Shown piece after piece: positions 1 through 8,941 of a stretch of DNA of 64,000 bases (the first letter of the stretch is position 1; each line of letters starts with the position of its first letter). The stretch covers positions 99,437 to 163,436 of the forward strand of contig NZ_JAMXFA010000012.1 in NCBI RefSeq assembly GCF_025370785.1, given 5' to 3'. The notes beneath the pieces are model-generated. The model was not told the origin of the DNA. It was given only the letters and a program-made list of their open reading frames with translations, and searched no databases. The translations under genes and the position numbers were made by a program. This DNA is from Laspinema olomoucense D3b (GTDB lineage Bacteria > Cyanobacteriota > Cyanobacteriia > Cyanobacteriales > Laspinemataceae).

Positions 1-139
1 GCTAGATTTTTGACCACAATGTTGTAAAGCTTAGGCAGTAAGCTTTTTGACTGTAGGTTTCCCATCGCCCTCCCCAACACACCGGGGAGGGGACCGGAGG
101 TAGATTGACACTGATTCAAGGGCGCAAGTTATAAAAAGC

Positions 140-3100
140 CTAGCCTGAGCGAGGGTTAACGGAGCGCCGGGGGAGAGATTGAGTGCAAGTTCCTAGGCGA
201 TCGACCTGAGATTCTAAACTCAACAATAAGGGGGTGATTTCTTCAAACATCTGGTCCCGCACTTGGTCCTCGATTTGGGTAGAAATGGCCCCGATCGCCC
301 GCGCCCCCATATTTAGGCTGGCTCCTTTAATCCGGTGAGCTTTTAACTCCACGGTATTCCAATCCTGGCGATCGCAGGCGGAACGAATCACCTCAATATC
401 CCCCCGCAGGCTATCGACAAAGGCTCTTAACAGGCGTTCTTGTAATTCCAGTTTACCTCGGGAAATCTGCTGTAGACGATTCCAATCAATGGGGGAATCT
501 TCAAGGGTTCCCTGGGGTAAATCTCTCGGGGATAGGGATCCGAGTGGTCCCAAGGTGTCAGAACTGCTCACATCGGGGCTGAAAGTGGCTTCCCCTGGGG
601 AGTTGGTTATCAAATTGGATTCCGGGCGCTGAAGGGGCGTGATCTGGGGAATCCAGCGATCCAATGCTGCCTGTAATTGTTCGAGGAGGACGGGTTTGCT
701 AATGTAGTCATCCATTCCGGCTGCTAGACACTTTTGGCGATCGCTATTGAGCGCATGAGCCGTCAGGGCGATGACGATGGTATGACGGCGGTTTCCCTCG
801 CACCGTCGCAGTTCTCGGGTCACCTCATAGCCATCTTTCAGGGGCATCTGGCAATCCATAAAGACGATATCATAATCTTCACAGGCAAGGCGATCGAGGG
901 CTTCGAGACCATTATTGACACAATCGGCATGGTAGCCCAAGGTATTGAGTTGAAACACAATCACTTGTTGATTGATCTCGTGATCTTCGGCAATTAAGAT
1001 TTTCAGGGGGGCCGAAGGGGGAGGGGCCAAGGAGAAGGACTCTCCCTGCGCCCCTCGGGGGCGATCGCTCAAAGTTCCTGTGGGTTCTAAAACCTGCTGC
1101 AAACTTGCTATAAACTGAGAGCCCCGTAGGGGTTTGATGATATAAGCACTGACCCAATGGGGTGCTAAGGCTTCGGCGATCGCCCGTTGATTAAACTGAG
1201 CTAAGGCGATCGTCCGGGTTGTCGCCAAATTTGGCTCATTCTTGAGGGCCTGTAACAGGATTGATTGATCGCCCTCCAGTAGGTTCACACTCGCTAGGAG
1301 TGCATGGTAGGGGGTTCCCTGCGCGGCTGCTGCGCGCAAGGCATTCACGGCACTCTGGGGGTCCATGACTTGATCCACTGTAATTCCCCAGCGATCGGCA
1401 AAATGCTGCACCGACTGACGATGCATCGCACTCTCATCCGCAACCAGCAGTTTCAGAGACTTCATCTCCAAGGGTGTACTCCGGGAATTTTCCCGTTCTG
1501 TACGATTTTGCTGTACCGGCAAGGTAACGGTAAACCAAAAGGTAGAACCCTGATTCAATTCACTTTCAACGCCTATCTTACCCTGCATCAGTTCCACCAA
1601 TTGTTTAGAAATAGCCAGTCCTAACCCGGTACCGCCATACTTGCGGGTTGAGGAACTATCCACTTGGGAAAAAGATTGAAACAACTTGGTTTGATCCTGG
1701 GGTAAAATCCCAATTCCCGTATCAGTGACGGCAAATCGCAGGGTGACGGGATTGCGCTGCGCTGGGGGTACGGAATCTGCTTCCGAGGCGGAATCTTCTG
1801 AGACGGCACAGACGGCGATCGCCACTTCCCCAACTTCGGTAAATTTAATCGCATTATTGACTAAATTCAGCAAAATCTGCCGCAACCGCGCCGGATCTCC
1901 AAACAGATGGCGAGGAACGTTGCGATCGATGCAAATTCCCAAATCCAGTCCCTTTTCCTGGGCGGGCGCAACCATCAAATCCACCACGGATTCTATACAT
2001 TCATCTAACTCGAAATCAATCGGGTTAAGATGCATTTCTCGCGCTTCTAATTTAGAAAAATCGAGAATATCGTTAATCACTGTTAACAGATTTTCTGCAC
2101 TGGAAAAAATTGTTTGAGCATAGTGTTTTTGTTGCGGATTTAACTCCGTTGCCAGGAGCAATCCCGTCATTCCCAGTACCCCATTCATGGGAGTGCGGAT
2201 TTCATGGCTCATACTGGCCAAAAACTCACTTTTTGCCCGATTAGCAGCAACCGCAGCCTGTTTCATCTGCGCTAAAATGGTGTTCTGTTTTGCCAGCTTT
2301 TGGGAGATGCGGGTTTGCTCTGCCAACAGTTGAGCTTGAGACAGGGCAATGCTGACTTGATTAGCAAGTTGTTGCAAAAGTTCGGTTTCAAATTGTGTCC
2401 AGTGGCGGGGGGTGGAGCATTGATGGGCTATCAGTAATCCCCACAATCGTTCCCGCAGCGGCTCCTCTGGGGCATCCCGTTGGAGTAATGGCACGACTAG
2501 GTTAGCTTTGACCCCAATTCTTCTGAGCAAGTCCTGATAGCAAGAGTGAATATTTGCCGATTCGATATCGGAAATGGCATTGACTCGCCCTTGTTTGTAT
2601 TGTTCTAAATAGGTTTTGGGAAAGCAACTATCGGTAATCTGATTTCCTAATAGGGGCTGACAGCTTTCAACGACAGCTTCTTTGACCACAATTCCTGTGC
2701 CATCCGCCATCAGTTGAAAGACGATCGCCCGATCGGCGTGGAGAACTTGTCGGACTTCTTCAACGGTGGTTTGAAGAATTTCTCCTATATCTAAGGATTG
2801 ACGAATTTTGATGGTCAATTCCGCAAAGAGTTGAGCCCGTTGATTCTGCTTGATAATTTCCTCCTGGGCTTCAACCCAATCGGTAATGTCTTCAGAAATT
2901 CCCATGAGATATTTTGGGGTGTTAGTGTCATCGATAATCGGGACTTTACGGGTATGAAGCAATCTCATCCCTTGATGTGGAGTTTGAACAATTTCTAAGG
3001 GAATATCTGCCATTTGTTGGGTTAAGAGTGCTTGCCGATCGCTTTGAGTAAAAAAATCGGCTTCTTCTGGATGAAACAGGTCATAGTCGGTTTTGCCTAA

Positions 3101-3655
3101 AACTTCCTCTTGGGAATAGCCAAATTGTTGTTCACTGGCTTTATTCCATCGAATAAATTCTAAGGTGGTGGCGTCTTTGATAAATAAGCCGAGGGGCATA
3201 TTTTCAATGATTGAATTGAGAAAGGTTCTGGTTTGTGCTAATTCGGCTTCAACTTCTGGACGGGGGGTGAGTTCAAAGCCGGATCCGTCGGGAGGGTCTG
3301 GGCGATCGCCCATCTTCTCGGGAATGGGGGTTTGTGGAGGTTCGCTGATGTCCGGTTTGACAAACGTGGAACGAGGGATGGTGCTGACTAGGATCAGGTT
3401 GCCGATCGCCGTCGCGATTGCCAGAGAGTCCCCATCACGTCCGAAAAATGGGGGGGCGATTCCAGCCCAATCTAAGATGGTGAAGAGGATTAGGCTAACC
3501 CCTGGGGCTACAGCGAGGATCCAGAGAACCGGGGTCGCCATCGCCCCTCCCCTGATTTGATGCTCAACTCTCAATAGGTCCCGTTTCATGACTTCACCAT
3601 TAATAACCGCAACACCTATCCCAGCAGCGATCGCCATCACCAACAGGGACAGCAT
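140..3655 (-). CDS. Hybrid sensor histidine kinase (TM-PAS-GAF-HisKA-HATPase-REC-REC-Hpt)
   Basis: A 1171-residue membrane-anchored phosphorelay kinase. Two hydrophobic N-terminal segments (about 1-19 and 40-65, with a third near 77-92) are followed by a PAS domain (about 143-260), a GAF domain (about 290-440), HisKA with the phospho-acceptor His484 in [12 protein letters not shown], a HATPase_c domain (about 588-712; [10 protein letters not shown]-box), a first receiver-like domain (about 735-855), a second receiver (about 884-1000; Asp934 in VFMDCQMP) and an Hpt domain (His1107 in ELKAHRIKG). The first receiver lacks the phospho-acceptor Asp, because its beta3 end reads [11 protein letters not shown], so it is probably structural. 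The order supports an internal His-Asp-His relay. The GAF domain has no clear bilin-binding Cys-His pair. No response regulator gene is adjacent, so the signal and target are unknown. Confidence 0.93.
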   Translation of the reverse strand: MLSLLVMAIAAGIGVAVINGEVMKRDLLRVEHQIRGGAMATPVLWILAVAPGVSLILFTILDWAGIAPPFFGRDGDSLAIATAIGNLILVSTIPRSTFVKPDISEPPQTPIPEKMGDRPDPPDGSGFELTPRPEVEAELAQTRTFLNSIIENMPLGLFIKDATTLEFIRWNKASEQQFGYSQEEVLGKTDYDLFHPEEADFFTQSDRQALLTQQMADIPLEIVQTPHQGMRLLHTRKVPIIDDTNTPKYLMGISEDITDWVEAQEEIIKQNQRAQLFAELTIKIRQSLDIGEILQTTVEEVRQVLHADRAIVFQLMADGTGIVVKEAVVESCQPLLGNQITDSCFPKTYLEQYKQGRVNAISDIESANIHSCYQDLLRRIGVKANLVVPLLQRDAPEEPLRERLWGLLIAHQCSTPRHWTQFETELLQQLANQVSIALSQAQLLAEQTRISQKLAKQNTILAQMKQAAVAANRAKSEFLASMSHEIRTPMNGVLGMTGLLLATELNPQQKHYAQTIFSSAENLLTVINDILDFSKLEAREMHLNPIDFELDECIESVVDLMVAPAQEKGLDLGICIDRNVPRHLFGDPARLRQILLNLVNNAIKFTEVGEVAIAVCAVSEDSASEADSVPPAQRNPVTLRFAVTDTGIGILPQDQTKLFQSFSQVDSSSTRKYGGTGLGLAISKQLVELMQGKIGVESELNQGSTFWFTVTLPVQQNRTERENSRSTPLEMKSLKLLVADESAMHRQSVQHFADRWGITVDQVMDPQSAVNALRAAAAQGTPYHALLASVNLLEGDQSILLQALKNEPNLATTRTIALAQFNQRAIAEALAPHWVSAYIIKPLRGSQFIASLQQVLEPTGTLSDRPRGAQGESFSLAPPPSAPLKILIAEDHEINQQVIVFQLNTLGYHADCVNNGLEALDRLACEDYDIVFMDCQMPLKDGYEVTRELRRCEGNRRHTIVIALTAHALNSDRQKCLAAGMDDYISKPVLLEQLQAALDRWIPQITPLQRPESNLITNSPGEATFSPDVSSSDTLGPLGSLSPRDLPQGTLEDSPIDWNRLQQISRGKLELQERLLRAFVDSLRGDIEVIRSACDRQDWNTVELKAHRIKGASLNMGARAIGAISTQIEDQVRDQMFEEITPLLLSLESQVDRLGTCTQSLPRRSVNPRSG

Positions 3656-4716
3656 TATCCTAACCTCCCCGGTAAAGGGCTGGTTCCTCTCCCGAGGGTG
3701 GATCCGGTTAAATACATTCCAGCAAACCCAGTTGAGGGGATGGCGACACCCCTTGTCAACTCACCTCGGTGCGATCGCGGTTCTGTCTGAATTAGTCCAT
3801 CCAAGGCGATCTCCCGATCAAACACCGCGATCGCCATCCCCATTGACAGCCCCACTATGTGAGGATCGTAGCTGCCGTTTAACACCGTCTCGCGATAGCG
3901 ATTGATTCCCATTCCCTGGAGCATACAAATCACTTTGATATTGAATACATTTCCCGGATCACAGCCCACGAACTTCTTTCTAGCCTTCCTGTCCTTCTCT
4001 CTACCTTTTCCTCAACTTTTGATACCCGTCGGCTTCGGGTTTTCCCTCCTCACCCCGAAAGGCGCACTATATTTCTCCCGGGAAGCCTTTTAATCTACCG
4101 TTAGGAAGATGACGCTTACTGTTTATTTTTTTACGAATAGTTTAGGTTTGGGCTAATTTTACCACTAATTTTAAACCCCCGCTCCCAGGGTTCAAAGCTT
4201 AATTAAATCTTAAACTTCTTTAAATATTCTCACTTCCGTGATTCTGATCAAGTCTCTGTAAAATGATTAGATTTCACCCCCTAAACGTAATTTAGATTAC
4301 ATTTTTTCTGGAAAAATCTGTTCTATATTATTCATTCATGGAGAGATTTATTCCCCTTGACTCAGCTCCCTAAAAAATAGTTTTCTGCCTTACCCTGCTT
4401 CCGGTCCATTAAACTGGCCCGAGGGCGATCGCCGTGAAAACTCCCAGCTCACGGTGAGGCATCATACCAATAAGTGTAAAACAACAAATCACCTGCGGAT
4501 ACCCACCGACCAATGGAGTTTGAGCCCGAAGTGAACCCTGAGTTCAGTAATCGGGCTTACCCTTATTAGGTCCTATTGCTATATTTAAACCCCGCGATGT
4601 ACCCTCTTATCAACAGAGGACTCCCCGGCGCTTCAACGTCCTCACCTTGATAACCCCCGGGCTTAACCGAACTGGCAAATCTGGACCCGCAAAGCAAATC
4701 TTTCAGCGATCGCCCT
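3656..4716. other. Intergenic region between kinase and glycosyltransferase
   Basis: About 1 kb without a convincing gene. It contains HIP1-type GATCGC clusters near 3770 and 3825 and an AT-rich stretch at about 4120-4350. A minus-strand open frame at 3655-3969 (104 codons) abuts the kinase, but I recognise no domain in it. No tRNA or riboswitch was seen. Confidence 0.5.
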
Positions 4717-5673
4717 TCATTTTTCCTCCGGTTTAGCATAGTTAGCCCGACGCATCCGCAGTTGAATATCTTCTAATAACTTGCGGTTCACCGCCAACAA
4801 ATCAGCCACCAAACCCAAAATAATAAGCTGCACGCCAATTAGAATTAAAATAGCTGCTAAAATCAAGCTAGGAATTCGGGTCCGGTCAGTTCCCATTAAA
4901 AAGAAACCTAACCAGCGCAACCCCAAGGCCACCCCTAAACCCAAGGGAAAACTTCCTAAAATCAGGAAGAACCGCAGGGGTTTATAAGTCATGAAAATTC
5001 TGAAAATAGTTAAAATAGAGCGATGAATATAGCTCGGAATACTCTTGACTAATCGAGAAGGTCGTAACTCTCCATTGGTGCGGATAGGAACCGAAGTAAT
5101 CGCCATTCCTTTCTGCCCCGCTTGAATAATCGTTTCTAACGTATAGGTATATTGATTAAAAACATTTAACTGCATCGCCGCTTCCCGACTAAAGGCCCGA
5201 AAGCCACTCGGTGCATCGGGGATTCTCGTATTACTAGCCAGACGCACCACCCAACTTCCCAGGCGTTGCAAGAATTTTTTAATGGGAGAAAAATGTTCAA
5301 TATCTTGAATCGGTCGCGCACCGATTACAATTTCCGCACTTCCTAATAAAATAGGGTGAATCAAAGCCGGGATATCTTCTGCACAATATTGATTATCTGC
5401 ATCGGTATTTACAATAATATCAGCCCCTGCTTTTAGAGAAGCTTCCAATCCTGCCATAAATGCCTTTGCCAGACCTTGATTATTAGCAAGGCGAACAATG
5501 TGATCCACCCCACAAGCTTTGGCCACTTCCAGGGTGCGATCGCGACTCCCATCATCAATCACCAACCACTCAATTTTATCAATCCCCGGTAACTGACGCG
5601 GCAGTTCACTGAGAGTAAGCCCCAGGGTCTGTTCTTCGTTATAACAGGGAATTTGAATAATTAGTTTCGTCAT
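4717..5673 (-). CDS. Family-2 glycosyltransferase, dolichyl-phosphate mannosyltransferase-like
   Basis: A 318-residue GT2 enzyme starting MTKLIIQIPCYNEEQTL. The nucleotide-binding region contains LVIDDGSRDRT, and the DXD metal motif appears in NTDADNQY. The middle SGFRAFSREAA motif is typical of the DPM1/GtrB-like subgroup, which transfers a sugar from a nucleotide donor to a polyprenyl phosphate. Two C-terminal hydrophobic segments (about residues 233-260 and 265-295) would hold it in the membrane. The open frame continues 72 codons upstream through a GGGGAGGAT-type minisatellite, giving a low-complexity PHP-repeat. I chose the internal ATG because AAGGTG lies just before it and the homologous region begins there. 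It stands alone between convergent or distant genes. The exact sugar is not visible. Confidence 0.9.
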   Translation of the reverse strand: MTKLIIQIPCYNEEQTLGLTLSELPRQLPGIDKIEWLVIDDGSRDRTLEVAKACGVDHIVRLANNQGLAKAFMAGLEASLKAGADIIVNTDADNQYCAEDIPALIHPILLGSAEIVIGARPIQDIEHFSPIKKFLQRLGSWVVRLASNTRIPDAPSGFRAFSREAAMQLNVFNQYTYTLETIIQAGQKGMAITSVPIRTNGELRPSRLVKSIPSYIHRSILTIFRIFMTYKPLRFFLILGSFPLGLGVALGLRWLGFFLMGTDRTRIPSLILAAILILIGVQLIILGLVADLLAVNRKLLEDIQLRMRRANYAKPEEK

Positions 5674-5712
5674 AGCACCTTTGCGTATTGAGCGCTTAAA
5701 TTTTAGCGCTTG

Positions 5713-5829
5713 GAGGGGAGGATGGGGAGGATGGGGGGGATGGGGGAGATGGGGGAGATGGGGAGGATGGGGAGGATGGGGAGGATGGGGGGGATGGGGA
5801 GGATGGGGGGGATGGGGAGGATGGGGGAG
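5713..5829. repeat. GGGGAGGAT-type 9-bp minisatellite
   Basis: About 117 bp of tandem 9-nt units of the form GGGGAGGAT, GGGGGGGAT and GGGGGAGAT. It lies directly upstream of the glycosyltransferase start, in what would be its 5' UTR, with strong G/C strand asymmetry. If read through in the minus direction it gives PHP or PHL triplets. Likely slippage-prone. Confidence 0.9.
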
Positions 5830-5874
5830 AAGAAACGACAGCAAGTTGGGACGTTGAACCTCTCCCGTCTCTTC

Positions 5875-5936
5875 CCCATCAACCATCAACCATCAACAAA
5901 GGACCAATAACCAATGACCAATGACCAATGACCAAT
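5875..5936. repeat. Short 7-bp tandem repeats (CCATCAA and CCAATGA)
   Basis: Three units of an ACCATCA-like 7-mer at about 5877-5897 are followed by five near-identical 7-nt ACCAAT(G/A) units at 5902-5936. This is simple-sequence DNA between the minisatellite and the next gene, with no further function visible. Confidence 0.8.
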
Positions 5937-6020
5937 ACCCCACCCCCCCATCTGCTATGATTAAAGCAAACTAACACTCAAGTGCCAAACCATATACCCG
6001 CTAACTGCAACAGACAGATT

Positions 6021-6359
6021 ATGCCGCTCTATACTTATTTCTGTCCTAGTACCAATCAAAAACTGGACGTGACTCACTCCATTAAAGATAAAGCGCAAAC
6101 TTGGGGAGAATTGTGCCAGTTGGCAAACCTCGAACCCGGGCAGACGCCTCTATCTGCACCCGTGCGACGTCTGATCAGCGCCCCAGCGGTGATGTTTCCC
6201 ACAGGCAACAGTGAACTAAAAAGTCATGGGTTCAGCAAGTTGGTCAAACGGGAGGATGGGGTTTATGAAAATGTCACCGCCACCGATGGAGAAAGTCGGA
6301 TTGTTCGACCCGGCGATCGCAGCAGCTATCCTGATTTGAAAAAGAAAATAAGCGACTAA
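6021..6359 (+). CDS. FmdB-like small protein with degenerate zinc ribbon
   Basis: A 112-residue protein starting MPLYTYFCPSTNQKLDV. The N-terminus and the later ISAPAVMFP motif fit the FmdB/CxxC_CXXC_SSSS zinc-ribbon family. The paired CxxC knuckles are not intact: the first has a single Cys (C8), and the second region, ELCQLANLEPGQ, has one Cys followed by an insertion. Zinc binding is therefore doubtful. The open frame extends 13 codons upstream, but family members begin with MPxYxY, so I chose the internal ATG. Function unknown. A hairpin terminator follows at 6397. Confidence 0.65.
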   Translation: MPLYTYFCPSTNQKLDVTHSIKDKAQTWGELCQLANLEPGQTPLSAPVRRLISAPAVMFPTGNSELKSHGFSKLVKREDGVYENVTATDGESRIVRPGDRSSYPDLKKKISD

Positions 6360-6396
6360 ATCCATACCATAATAGATCCCTTAACCGTTTCTGTCT

Positions 6397-6430
6397 AAGA
6401 GCTGAGTGGTAAATCCTCAGCTCTTTTTTA
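6397..6430 (+). terminator. Rho-independent-type terminator after the FmdB-like gene
   Basis: A perfect 10-bp stem (AAGAGCTGAG / CTCAGCTCTT) with a 9-nt loop runs directly into a T-rich tract, 37 bp after the FmdB-like stop codon. Confidence 0.85.
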
Positions 6431-6653
6431 ATTTTGCATGGGTTTCTTGTCCCTTCTCTACTCTCCAGTACCCATCCTCTCCCATCACCTGGAAAAGACT
6501 ATTTACCCAGGATGTTCCGCTTAAAACCCCTATTTTTAAGATAGCCTTTTTTAAAATACCGGCCATTTTCTAAAATTTCGCCTATATTGAAGGGCAAGAA
6601 CCACTTTTCAAGTCTTTGCATTCCGGGTCCTTATTGTATATCGGAAACAACTC

Positions 6654-8237
6654 ATGCGTGTCTTACTTTTATATCCACTTTTTCCCAAAAGTTTCTGGTC
6701 CTTTGAAAAAGCTTTAGCTTTAGTCGATCGCAAAGCCCTCCTGCCGCCCCTGTGTCTAGTCACCGTTGCCGCCTTGTTACCCCAGGAATGGGAATATAAA
6801 CTCGCCGATCGCAATATTCGTGACATCACCGAGGAAGAATGGGAATGGGCAGATTTAGTAATTTTATCGGCCATGATTGTTCAACAAGAAGATTTTCTGG
6901 CCCTGATTCGCGAAGCTAAACGCCGCTCTAAGCCCGTAGCTGTTGGGGGTCCTTACGTGACATCCCTCCCCAAAGAAGCCGCTGCAGCCGGTGCGGATTA
7001 CCTGATTTTAGATGAAGGGGAAATCACTCTTCCCCTGTTTATTGAAGCCCTCAAACGAGGAGAAAAAACTGGCACTTTCAGCGCTAACGGTGAAAAAGCC
7101 GACGTGACGCAAACCCCCATACCCCGCTTTGATTTATTGGATCGTTATGCCTATGATACGATGGCGATTCAATTTTCTCGGGGTTGTCCTTTTCAATGTG
7201 AATTCTGCGATATTATTGTCCTCTACGGACGCAAATCTCGCACTAAACATCCCTCCCAAATTTTAGCCGAACTCGATCGCCTCTTAGAGTTGGGGTTTAC
7301 TCAAGCAGTTTTTCTGGTCGATGACAACTTTATTGGCAATAAGCGGAACGTTAAACTTTTGCTCAAAGAGTTGAAAATTTGGCAAGAAAAAAATCGCTAT
7401 CCCTTCCGGTTAATTACAGAAGCCTCGGTTGATTTGGGTCAAGATCCCGAATTGCTAGACATGATGGTGGAGTGCAATTTCTATGTAGTATTTTTAGGAA
7501 TTGAAACCCCCGACGAAGAAAGCCTAACCCTGACTAAAAAGTTTCAAAATACCCGAGATTCTCTGAGTGATTCAGTCCAAACGATTACCCAAGCGGGAAT
7601 GCGTGTGATGGCGGGATTTATTATTGGCTTTGATGGAGAAAAACCGGGGGCGGGCGATCGCATCGTCCAGTTTGTCGAAAATACCTCCATTCCGATGGCG
7701 ATGTTCAGTATGTTGCAAGCCCTTCCCCATACCGCCCTCTGGCATCGATTACAAAAAGAAGGTCGCTTAAATACCGAAATTGCCAACGGGAACCAAACCA
7801 CCTTAATGAACTTCATTCCCACCCGACCTCTGGAAGAGATTGCCCGGGAATACATTGAGGGATTTTGGCAACTCTACGATGCCCAACGCTATTTAGACCG
7901 CACCTACCGCCATTTTATGATCATGGGTAAACCCCGGAATCCCGTCCCGAGGCGTCGCCTCAACTGGCCCACCATTCGGGCATTTTTAACCATTTGCTGG
8001 CGACAAGGAATTGTGCGTCCTACCCGTTGGAAATTCTGGCTTTATTTGGTTACTCTTCTGCGCCATAATCCCCGGGTAGTGGATCATTATTTAGCCGTGT
8101 GCGGACTCTTTGAACATTTCAGCGAATATCGAACCATTGTTCGAGACCAAATTGAAAGTCAACTAGCTGAATATTTAGCGGAACAAAAGCAGATTGAAGC
8201 ATATAAACTGGAACGAGAAGAGTCTGCTGTAGCTTAA
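6654..8237 (+). CDS. B12-binding-domain radical SAM protein (DUF4070 / HpnP-like family)
   Basis: A 527-residue enzyme with an N-terminal cobalamin-binding-type Rossmann domain (about 1-150; VGGPYVTSLP) and a radical SAM core carrying the CX3CX2C cluster in RGCPFQCEFC (Cys178, Cys182, Cys185). A C-terminal DUF4070-type extension follows. The DXHXXG histidine of classical B12 domains is absent, as is common in this subgroup. The architecture resembles hopanoid C-2 methylase HpnP and its many cyanobacterial paralogues, which methylate unactivated carbons. I cannot tell from the sequence whether this one is HpnP itself, and no hopanoid genes are adjacent. It converges on tspO with a shared hairpin between them. 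Confidence 0.88.
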   Translation: MRVLLLYPLFPKSFWSFEKALALVDRKALLPPLCLVTVAALLPQEWEYKLADRNIRDITEEEWEWADLVILSAMIVQQEDFLALIREAKRRSKPVAVGGPYVTSLPKEAAAAGADYLILDEGEITLPLFIEALKRGEKTGTFSANGEKADVTQTPIPRFDLLDRYAYDTMAIQFSRGCPFQCEFCDIIVLYGRKSRTKHPSQILAELDRLLELGFTQAVFLVDDNFIGNKRNVKLLLKELKIWQEKNRYPFRLITEASVDLGQDPELLDMMVECNFYVVFLGIETPDEESLTLTKKFQNTRDSLSDSVQTITQAGMRVMAGFIIGFDGEKPGAGDRIVQFVENTSIPMAMFSMLQALPHTALWHRLQKEGRLNTEIANGNQTTLMNFIPTRPLEEIAREYIEGFWQLYDAQRYLDRTYRHFMIMGKPRNPVPRRRLNWPTIRAFLTICWRQGIVRPTRWKFWLYLVTLLRHNPRVVDHYLAVCGLFEHFSEYRTIVRDQIESQLAEYLAEQKQIEAYKLEREESAVA

Positions 8238-8254
8238 TTCAAATTACCAAACTG

Positions 8255-8285
8255 GGTGCGTGACGCCTGCTTACGCACCTGACTC
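8255..8285. terminator. Hairpin between convergent radical SAM and tspO genes
   Basis: A 7-bp stem (GGTGCGT / ACGCACC) with an 11-nt loop is followed by TGACTCTTTT. It lies in the 60-bp gap between two convergent genes and could serve both. Confidence 0.5.
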
Positions 8286-8300
8286 TTTTCTGTTGTTTTA

Positions 8301-8774
8301 TTAGCGGTCTTCTGGATTGAGCTGAACCATTGCCCAAGTGGTATAAGTACCAATCGGACTCCAAATCATATAAGGAATTAATAAAACCACTGCCCAAATG
8401 GAAACCGGCCAAACACTTAATCCTAACAAATAACTCAGTAATCCTCCCGTCGCGCCAATAATTGTACCTACGGTGAGACTTCGCAATTTACACATCACTG
8501 GGGTATAAGAAATCGTGATAATTTCTAAGACTAAATAAAACCCCATTAAAACCCAGGTCAGTTGACTTCCCGGGTCGGCTTCCCAAACCAAATAAGCGGA
8601 CCAACCACCACAGATAAAAATGACAGTCCAAATGATGGGAATAGCCCATTCAAAGGTTAACCATCGCGGACGCTGCAATCGCTTAAACCAGCGAATATCA
8701 GCCCCCGTCAATGCACTCCCCACACCCGCTACTAAAACGCCGATCGCCGCGATCGCCATCCAAGACTTAATCAT
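8301..8774 (-). CDS. tspO: TspO/MBR family tryptophan-rich sensory membrane protein
   Basis: About 157 residues with five predicted membrane helices. The WFKRLQRPRW and AIPIIWTVIF block and the closing WSPIGTYTTWAMVQLN match the TspO/MBR (translocator protein) family, which binds porphyrins and tetrapyrroles and regulates stress and tetrapyrrole traffic in bacteria. The usual length (about 150-165 aa) is kept. The open frame allows a start 7 codons upstream at 8795. I prefer the ATG at 8774 because GGAGGT lies 8 nt before it. It is transcribed alone, converging on the radical SAM gene. Confidence 0.9.
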   Translation of the reverse strand: MIKSWMAIAAIGVLVAGVGSALTGADIRWFKRLQRPRWLTFEWAIPIIWTVIFICGGWSAYLVWEADPGSQLTWVLMGFYLVLEIITISYTPVMCKLRSLTVGTIIGATGGLLSYLLGLSVWPVSIWAVVLLIPYMIWSPIGTYTTWAMVQLNPEDR

Positions 8775-8941
8775 AACTTGCCACCTCCATACCATCCCAT
8801 GTTTTCCCCTTCAGTATATCTTGAATTTTCATTTCTGAATAACCCCTCCCTTTGTTCTCCCTGTTCAACCTCACGACTGGCTGTCGTTTTCTTAAGTTTG
8901 TCGTAACAATTTCAGGGGTTATTTATAACACAATAATATAA

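Noticed and set aside
40..60. GTAAGCTTTTTG near the window start matches, in reverse complement, part of the IS-like end at 63941-63952
   Set aside because: Only 12 bases and no terminal inverted repeat at the left edge. Not enough to call a second IS end.
3655..3969. 104-codon minus-strand open frame abutting the hybrid kinase start
   Set aside because: No domain, poor composition in the second half, no clear ribosome binding site. It could be a real upstream gene, but the sequence alone does not support it.
5674..5889. N-terminal 72-residue PHP-repeat extension of the family-2 glycosyltransferase
   Set aside because: Produced by reading through a minisatellite. The internal ATG at 5673 has a ribosome binding site and starts the conserved domain.
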